From positions 172,618,861-172,682,860 of the forward strand of contig NC_081406.1 of assembly GCF_030272615.1 (NCBI RefSeq): 64,000 nucleotides of DNA, written 5' to 3'. Source of the DNA: Cryptomeria japonica. Lineage: Eukaryota; Streptophyta; Pinopsida; Cupressales; Cupressaceae. The translations under genes were made by a program, and so were the position numbers. Under the pieces are notes generated by a model that had not been told where the DNA came from, did no database searches, and saw only the letters and a program-made list of their open reading frames with translations. Shown in pieces: positions 57,071 through 64,000 of the stretch (its first letter is position 1; each line of letters begins with the position of its first letter).

Positions 57071-58607
57071 TCAATTAAGAGAGTGCACCAGCTCCTTGTT
57101 CTTCTGGATAATCTTATTGATTTCCTCTAGCTCCTCCATAATGAATCTGGAGGTGCCCTTGTTGTTGCTCCTACTTCTAGTCCTATAACTAGAGCTTGTG
57201 GTTTTGGTGTCTCCAACAGTTGTGTCTTCACCTCCAATATCTTTCTCAGGTTCACTGTGAATGGATCTGTACTCCACAACCATGGCATCAAGATCTTTTT
57301 GAGCTCCTCTATACTATTATGCATGGCCTCCTTTCTTATATCGACCAGGTTCTTGAGGTTTTTCTTTATCTCCGCCATAGACCGTTCCACCTTTTCAATT
57401 CTTTGTTCATGATTGCATTTCATAACCTCAACATCATGGGAGAGCTTCTGGGTCATAATCTTGAGCTCTCAGATTTGCTAGGCTCTGGCGAAGCTGTGAA
57501 GATATCTATTATCTCCTTAACCCCCACTTTGAGGGTATCAATTTCTCTCTCCACCCACTTCCAACAACTCTCCTGGCTTCTAGTCGCTTCCATCACCAGG
57601 TTCATCAGAGTATCATTCCTCTGTAACCCACTATCCTCTTCTTTACGCATGGTCGCTTGCTTTTCTCTTAGGACATTAATTAGAATGTCCAATTTCATTT
57701 CCTAGTCTAAATTCTTCAGACCATGGTCCTTAGCCGCAAGCTTCTTCTTTTTAGAAAGGGACGTGGCCTTAGAAATCAATTTGCTGGTAGATTTGTATTT
57801 GCTGGTCGCCCATCTGGGGGGACTCTTACTGCTGAATGTACCAAGGGGGACCATCATCTCACCTTCTTCTATTGGCTTATAATCAGAGCCATCAAAAGGA
57901 ATGGCACCCCCACTATCATCCAAATCCATTTCCAAGTCAGAGACATCCTGAATATTAGTATGTTGGCCTTTCTCATATAAAGAGGGAACAACTTCAAAGG
58001 TCTTAGCATACTCCATGATGAGAACAATAAGCCCTTCATGAAGAATAGGATTATTTGGATTCTCCATATCTTTTTCAAGACTATTCTCTAAAGAGGAGGC
58101 CAGATAGAAAGGAATAAAAATGATTTTACCATGCCTAAAATGGTTCAAAATGGTAAAATGGTAGGAAAAGATACTGGCATATCTGCCATCAAGCGTAATA
58201 TACCTCATGATGAAATTGGCCATGTCCGCCCAGGGAGCCATAAGATATTTCTTGTTGTAGCCACCATCAGCCATTTTGTTAACTCTTGAGCGCTCCTTGT
58301 CTTTGTCAAAAAAAATCGCCAAGTCTTCCTCCCCAATTTTCCTTTCTATATAGAACCTTTTGTCATTTATCACTAGACCAGTAACGGTCACCACCAAGGT
58401 TTCATTCAGATGGTAATCAGCACCATAAGCCCTCATAACCCCTTTCTTCCACCCATTGAAAAAGGTTTTTGTGAGCAGAGGAGAAGGGCCATGAAGTCTT
58501 TCCAAGAAGGGGACAATTCCCTCATTAATGATTTCCTACCACACCTCCTTATTTGTCTTCCATTTCTCAAAAGTAGACGGTTCTTTCCTATTCTTGTCCC
58601 CACCCAT
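57071..58607 (-). pseudogene. LINE-D third ORF, best-preserved copy
   Basis: Starts MGGDKNRKEPSTFEKWKTNK (58,607), one TAG where Trp-type context is likely (near 58,537), then an open stretch of 267 codons (58,505-57,702) with ETLVVTVTGLVINDKRFYIE, MRYITLDGRYASIFSYHFTI, IPFYLASSLENSLEKDMENP and NPILHEGLIVLIMEYAKTF, an acidic segment (DLEMDLDDSGG), a Lys/Ser-rich stretch and, after another stop and frameshift, coiled-coil pieces (57,698-57,453; 57,456-57,127; 57,283-57,071, ending MEELEEINKIIQKNKELVHS). About 510 codons in all. It lies downstream of RNase H as in LINE-C. No enzyme motif seen; a structural or RNA-binding role would be a guess. Confidence 0.75.
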
Positions 58608-58839
58608 AATGATTCGGGTCACCAAACAACAAGAAATGGGCCACACCAAAGAAGTCTCCGAACAGTAGCAGGAAATGGGCCACACCAGAAAAGTCTCGGA
58701 ACAGTAGCAGAAAATGGGCCACACAATTAGACAAAAAATCAAGGCACAAGGGAAGTTTCTAGATTTTCGGTTCGCGAGAAAAAAAAAAAAGGAGTCATTT
58801 CTCCAACAACTCAATCAAATCATTATTAAAATTCATTGA

Positions 58840-59340
58840 TTACCGCAAGTAGGTGGAATCATCACAAGCCAAATTGCATAAGTGTTTTGGGAATGAATCC
58901 CTACTGCTCCACCATTTAGTCGCCATGTAGCCCACCACCATATTGGCCAGTAGATCCAGCGCTTTGTTGTCTTCCCAAAATACGTGTGAAATTTTGAATT
59001 CTTCCAACTCATTTATTATATCTTGGCAATCCTTGATCAGATTAGCAATCGTCCAGCTAGGATCTGTGCACCCATTCAAACAATTGATAGTGTTTAGTGA
59101 TTCAAACTCCAACCAGACCTTTCTAAAGCCTTCTCTTTTAGCCATGTGTAACCCAATGTGGGCAGTGTTGGCCTCCACAAAGTGGTTGGACTGGGTGCCC
59201 ACAGGGAGTGCCACCACAGAAACTAGCAAACCCAATTCCTAGCCACTCCCCCGCACCCGGTTGGCCTAGGATTCCCTTTAGCCACTCCATCCATATTGAT
59301 TTTGATCCATCCCATAGGGGGGATGCCAAAGAACATTTTG
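58840..59340 (-). pseudogene. LINE-D RNase H domain (ORF2 C-terminus)
   Basis: PPMGWIKINMDGVAKGNPRP (near 59,313-59,254) carries the first catalytic Asp region. After a frameshift near 59,235: NHFVEANTAHIGLHMAKREG, VWLEFESLNTINCLNG and ISHVFWEDNKALDLLANMV, the usual E, D/E and H/D landmarks of plant LINE RNase H. The frame ends at a stop near 58,840, some 230 bp before the third ORF. Confidence 0.8.
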
Positions 59341-59405
59341 CCTGCACTACTTTGTTTTATGTACTAGAATGGCAATACCCCAATCAATTTGCCACCATTT
59401 GATAG

Positions 59406-60437
59406 TTGTCGTGTATGTGAAGTGTACATGTACCTGCAAACACAAAACACTCAATAGATCATTACAAGCATGGTTAGTTAATTTAAATCAAAGAAAGATA
59501 AAACCATAACTAAGTGATCTATCTCCTCCTAGTAAATGCGAGTATGAATTTTTCTCTCAGATCTTATTATGAAAATTCCAGTGACCTGACTACACTTAGA
59601 TGGAGGATTTAAATGATGAAGATGCATGATCTAACAATGATAGAATGATTAAGCTACATGATTTCATGATTATTCTAGAAAATAAGCTACAATGAAGATG
59701 CAATTAAGCTAAAATTGAACATGATAACAATGCTTGAAATGATAAACTAGAAGCTAGATGCATATAGTAACAATGCTTGAATGCAAATGAGATGAGTCAG
59801 TTGGGATGCAAAAATGACATGAAATTGGGACCCTTTGTGCTCCAAAATGAGGTCTATTTATAGGATTTTCCAAGGGTAGGGGTGATGTGGCAGGAATCAA
59901 TGGTCAAGATTGATTTGAAGATATCAATGGTTAAATTGGAGGAGGTTGGCAAAGGGGTTGGATTAAAGGGAACATATGTCATCTCTATGGTGACAAGTGT
60001 CAAGAGTCTTCTAGAAGAGGTTGGATGAAAGGGAACACTTTGTGACAAGTGTCACAAAGCTTCTAGAAGAGGTTGAATGAAAGGGAACATGGGGGTAGGT
60101 AGCATGGGTTAGGTTAGGTGGTTAAAAGTTAGGAGAATTTGAATTTAAAAATTCAAATAATAGGAAAAGGCTAATTAATTTCAACAACTCATGAATTTAA
60201 TTTTTTTAATTAATTAGTGGATTAGAAGAAATGATTTGCTGGGGAAGAATTAGTTAATTTGAATTAATTAATCAATATTGAAATGAACCTATTAAATAAA
60301 TCCTTAGATTTATTAATAAGTAGATGAATGGGAGATTTAATCAAATTGTTGATGAATTCAATTAAATTGGGAAGGAGGATTAATTAAATAATTGCTTAAT
60401 TAATTAATTATCTTCAGACCATTTTTAGGTGTATACA
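59406..60437 (-). repeat. Tat2 3' LTR
   Basis: 1,032 bp from TGTATACACCTAAAAATGG (minus strand) to CACATACACGACA. TATA-like CTATAAATAG near 59,865-59,854. The inner boundary is firm because the polypurine tract adjoins it; the outer boundary at 59,406 is inferred from the TG/CA ends and the edge of LINE-D. Confidence 0.75.
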
Positions 60438-60450
60438 TTTTGCCCCTCTT
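60438..60450 (-). promoter_or_regulatory. Tat2 polypurine tract
   Basis: Minus strand AAAGAGGGGCAAAA directly before TGTATACACC. Confidence 0.75.
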
Positions 60451-62209
60451 TGAAGCGAGGTGTGATGATGTGTTGATTCAAAGAGTAATCTCATTTTGAT
60501 GTTGATATTGGTTTGATAGGATGCCCCAGCTCTTGATTGCTAAATTCCGGTATGATGATTCCCCCTCGAGAGATCAATTGAGATAATTGATCTTTGGAGT
60601 TTTTGCGAAATTGATATCCCAATAGATTTGATTTGATCTCTGCAACTGTGTTTTGATGAAAATGTGAGTTCTTGTATTATCTTGATTTTTTAGATTGGTA
60701 AGATTGATAAATCTTGATCGATTAGATTGATAAGATCGAAATTCAGTCTGGTTTCAGGAAGGATTCATCCTATATAAGATAACGATGATCAAAGTGTCTG
60801 GTTTTAGGAAGGATTCATCCTGTATAAGATAAGATCAGAACGTCTGGTTTCAGGAAGGATACATCATGTATAAGACATGAATCAGAATCAGATCATCTGG
60901 TTTCAGGAAGGATACATCCTGTATAAGACATGATCAGAATCGATTAGGTTTGATTGATTGATTTGATTTGATAAGGCTGATTAGATAAAGAACTGACAAT
61001 TTGTTGATATCAAGTTGTAGAAATTTTTGGATATGCTGATGTTGATTCTATTGTGATAGATAGCATAAGATTTGGGCTAGGTCGATAGTATCATGAGAGA
61101 GATGAGTCATCATTCTGATTGTGTATACACTTGTGATGATACTTTGATGATTCGTGCAATAGATTTAACCCTAGATAAAAGGAGCATGTAGGATCCCATG
61201 CAAGAATGAAATGCAAGCTAAATTGCAAATGAAAATGCAAAGCTACGACCAGACCAGTCACTAGATTATTTCTTTGTTGTCATCATTGAGCTTTTGACAT
61301 GTGGGAAGTGAGTGCAAACATCGATGGTATAATTAAACCATGATGACCTGAGCACTATTTTCTTGGATTTTGATATAGCAAGTTAACACAAGCATCAAGG
61401 TATAATTGAACCAAGATGACCTGAGTGTTGTTTGCATAAAACAGGCAGTATTAATCATTTCAATATGCAAATCAGAAATGTCTTCAATGATACTCTAATG
61501 ATCATGTCCCGAGACAAATTAATGATTAATTTTCAGACAGCAGACAAGAAAAATATCATGTTCCTTCCTTGTTCCTCTAGTCAATGACATCCTGGAGTCA
61601 CTCAGAAATCATGATAGCGAAAAGCAATATAGAAAAGTTGAACAATCATGTTACAATCATTATCCAAAAGGATATCATCCACTGAAAAGTGTGTGATGTG
61701 CTTAGATTGATTTTGTGATAGTTTTATAATTGATAGCTTGATCTCATGTTCAATGTTGGATGTGTCTCAGTTTTCGCTTGATACGATTTGTCTAACTGTT
61801 GTTCTACTTGTTTGGTTAAGCTCAAAATGATCAATAGTTTGCCCCTAACTAGGTGTAGGATTTTTCCCCAAGCCTAGAAACAAAGTCCTTATGATATATC
61901 CAATGATTCAAACTGTGGAAAGAAGCCACCTGGGATGTCTTCATATGTACAAAGGCTTTATGATGATCAGCGCTGATGGAAAATGAATGAATGCAAGCGG
62001 AAAAAAAGCATGAACTAATAGATGGAAGAGCTAGCAGATAGATAGTGCCTGTTAGCCAGGTTTTCACTGTCTATTTTTGTTGCATTTTTTCTCATATATG
62101 ATTTTCTTTTCTTTTCTTTTCTTCTTTTTCACTGTTTTTGATTTTTTCTGATTTTTCACTATTTTTTATTTTTCTGATTTTTTCACTGTTTTTTTATTTT
62201 TCTGATTTT
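60451..62209 (-). other. Tat2 post-pol non-coding region
   Basis: No gene recognised. It holds a four-copy repeat (60,746-60,945) and, next to the pol stop, a tract that is T-rich on the plus strand (62,090-62,209, repeats of TTTTCTGATTTTTCACTG). Unlike Tat1 it has no antisense plant-mobile-domain gene and is only 1.8 kb long. A 72-codon frame at 62,067-61,849 shows no domain. Confidence 0.6.
60746..60945. repeat. Four tandem copies of a 46-53 bp unit
   Basis: GTCTGGTTTCAGGAAGGAT or close variants start at 60,746, 60,796, 60,842 and 60,895, each followed by CATCCTGTATAAGA-like text. Confidence 0.9.
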
Positions 62210-64000
62210 TCAGACATAGAACTTCTTCAGGTGCATGCTATTGATGGGTTCCTCAAGCTAATCTTTGTCCTGTGTTGACAGTTGATATGCTCCTGATCCA
62301 AATACTGTTGTGACCACAAATGGACCTAACCAGTTTGGTTCAAATTTTCCTTTCTTTTCTCGATCTGCCTGGTTGCGTGGATTTTCCTTTAGCACTAGTT
62401 CCCCAACTTGAAAGACGCGTGGTTTAACCTTATGAATATAGCTCTGGCACATTCTTTGCTAATATACCTTTAAATGATCAAAGGCATTTTGTCTTCGTTC
62501 ATGGATCAGTTCTAACTCTTGCAGTCTAGATACTTATTGTTCTTCATCTGGGATGAGACCTTTTAGTGATACACGTAGAGAGGGTATCTCTAATTCGATT
62601 GGAAAAATGGCTTCTAATCAAAAAGGTGTGGCACTTGTTGGTGTGTGGATACTAGTACGGTAGGCCCAGAGAGCAGGATTGAGTTGACTATGCCAATCTT
62701 TTCTAGCATCGTTCACTATCTTTTAAGGATTTTCATAATAGTTTTGTTAGATGCTTGTGCCTGCCCATTTCCCTATGGATAATATGGTGTGGAGAATCTA
62801 TGTTGGATTTTGAACTTCTCACATAGCTCTTGTACATCTTGATTCTTGAATGGTCGCCCATTATCAGTGATAATGGTCATTGGTATTCCATAGCGACAGA
62901 TGTTATAGTTCAAGATAAATGCAGCAATTTGTTTTCATGTCATATTTATGAGAGGTATCACCTCAATCCATTTTGTAAAATATTTTGTAGCGACAAGGAT
63001 AAATTTGTGACCATTTGATGAAGAAGGAGTTATCTTTCCTACTAGATCAAGACCTCGTTGACAAAAAGGCCAAGATGTTGCTAAAGCATGAAGTTCTTGT
63101 GTTGGTGCATGAATCAAATTCTCATGGATCTGACATTGTTTTCATGTTCTCGCTATCTGAAAAGAATCTCGTTCCATAGTCGGCCAATAATAGCCCAAGC
63201 ATATGAGTTTTTTTGAAAGGGTAAGACCACTTGAATGAGTGCCACAAATGTCATTATAGACTTCATGTAAGGCCTTCTCAGATTCTTCTTCTTCGAGACA
63301 TCTTAAGAGAGTACCATCTAGACCTCGTTTAAACAGGGTATCCGTGACAAGAGTAAAATGGGAGGATTGGCGAATAAAGTTTCTCTTTTGATTATTTGAT
63401 AAGTCAGGAGGTAAGATGTTATCGTTTAGGTATGTGTAAGTTTGGCCATAGCAGGAGGAATCATCTCCAATAAGTTGACAGATGGTTTGGGAATCAGGAC
63501 AATTAAAGGCGGGATGAAACAACTCTTCTACCAGGAATTCATAGCGTTGTTGATTTTCTTGTGTCGGCAAGAGAGAATCAAGTGTAGCCATGGCATCTGC
63601 TGCTTTATTATCATTTCTTGGAATCTGTTCAAAAGTTATTTCTACAAAGTATTTCTTCAAATCATCCACCATCCTTTTGTAAGGCATGAGTTTGTCATTT
63701 TTTGTTTGATAGTCATCATCGATTTGATTAATGACGAGTTGAGAGTCTCCAAAGACCTGAAGTTGTGTTATGTTCCATTCTATAGCCATTTTGATACCTG
63801 TAACCAAAGCTTCATACTTTGCAGTGTTATTGGTGCATGGAAAGCTTAATTTGTATGCTTTTGGGATTGTATGACCTTGTGGTATGATGAATAGAATACC
63901 TGCTCCTGATCTGTGTTGTGTTCCATTATTGATGCTTGCTCCTGGACTGATATTTGGGAGATGTATTGTAAGATATGGATCAAACCCTGGAATGTTTGTA
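62210..64000 (-). pseudogene. Tat2 pol remnant: RNase H and integrase
   Basis: RNase H-like domain at 63,807-63,560 (IKMAIEWNITQLQVFGDSQL, VINQIDDDYQTKND, IPRNDNKAADAMATL), which is the extra archaeal-type RNase H of Tat elements. Integrase zinc domain: HEVYNDICGTHSSG (near 63,275-63,235), with the first Cys of the CxxC pair now TGA (near 63,145) before KQCQIHENLIHAP. Core: WPFCQRGLDLVGKI, IITDNGRPFKNQ, then GNGQAQASN where the catalytic Glu of the usual GNGQAEASN is CAA (62,757-62,755). C-terminal part: RVFQVGELVLKENPRNQ, KFEPNWLGPFVV, ending at TGA 62,212-62,210. Several other stops. The element cannot code for an active integrase. Confidence 0.9.

Larger units (their letters stand above)
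56912..59405 (-). mobile_element. LINE-D: 3' part of an L1-type element with the extra 3' ORF
   Basis: On the minus strand: RNase H (59,340-58,840), a short spacer, third ORF (58,607-57,071), then a 3' UTR ending GGTTTCAGGTCCATGTAAAA..ATCAAAAAAA (56,912). The motif GGTTTYRGGTCC..AAAACC is shared with LINE-C and the 632-bp insert. The upstream part is cut off at 59,405 by the Tat2 LTR and presumably continues beyond 64,000. Confidence 0.75.
59406..64000 (-). mobile_element. Tat2: Ty3/gypsy Tat element, 3' half
   Basis: Minus strand: part of pol (64,000-62,210), 1.77-kb post-pol region and a 3' LTR (60,437-59,406). RNase H plus integrase order with no chromodomain, GDSQLVINQ and WPFCQRGLDLVG motifs and a long post-pol region mark the Tat clade. 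It interrupts LINE-D at 59,405. The 5' half is outside the window. Confidence 0.85.

Noticed and set aside
60746-60945. Regular repeats as a CRISPR-like array
   Set aside because: Only four units, spacers not unique, and a eukaryotic transposon setting.

Overview
This is plant nuclear DNA made almost wholly of nested retrotransposons; I see no intact host gene, rRNA or tRNA gene. Plant origin is shown by plant L1-type LINEs whose ORF2 ends in an RNase H domain, a Tat-clade Ty3/gypsy element, primer-binding sites matching the plant initiator tRNA-Met (TGGTATCAGAGC), an antisense plant-mobile-domain gene and a broken copy of a UDP-rhamnose synthase gene. The density of old, multiply nested elements suggests a very large genome, such as a conifer or other gymnosperm; that is inference.

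Layout. 1-5.5 kb: 3' part of a plus-strand Tat element (pol stop, A-rich tract, antisense plant-mobile-domain gene, polypurine tract, LTR). 5.5-6.1 kb: AT-rich DNA with a CCCTAA-like stretch. 6.1-8.5 kb: 5'-truncated LINE-A (minus). 8.5-11.2 and 15.3-16.6 kb: AT-rich diverged tandem repeat, split by a 4.1-kb LTR-like solo insertion (11,226-15,324) with a perfect 5-bp target duplication. 16.6-17.7 kb: degenerate TTAGGG-like repeat. 17.7-19.4 kb: fragments of the same long-LTR family. 19.45-48.0 kb: apparently one more LTR of that family, broken into three segments (19,450-20,384; 36,736-39,875; 47,908-47,995) by LINE-B, the non-autonomous element NA1 and the non-autonomous element NA2. 48.0-48.8 kb: piece of a Tat LTR. 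48.8-56.6 kb: LINE-C (plus), itself hit by a 632-bp LINE 3' fragment and a 977-bp inverted-repeat DNA transposon. 56.9-59.4 kb: LINE-D (minus), tail-to-tail with LINE-C. 59.4-64 kb: minus-strand Tat element whose 3' LTR interrupts LINE-D.

Two observations stand out. First, NA1 and NA2 are diverged LTR elements with the same unusual plan: initiator-Met primer site, a coiled-coil Gag with four or five CCHC zinc knuckles, then a second ORF of about 1,090-1,115 codons, homologous between the two and not recognised by me, and no recognisable protease, integrase or reverse transcriptase. Second, LINE-C and LINE-D both carry, downstream of the RNase H domain, a third ORF for a homologous globular-plus-coiled-coil protein; a third, 5'-truncated copy of that 3' end sits inside LINE-C with a long target duplication. 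All coding regions are damaged by stops and frameshifts, so the proteins described are ancestral, not current, products. Coordinates of element ends without target duplications are approximate.
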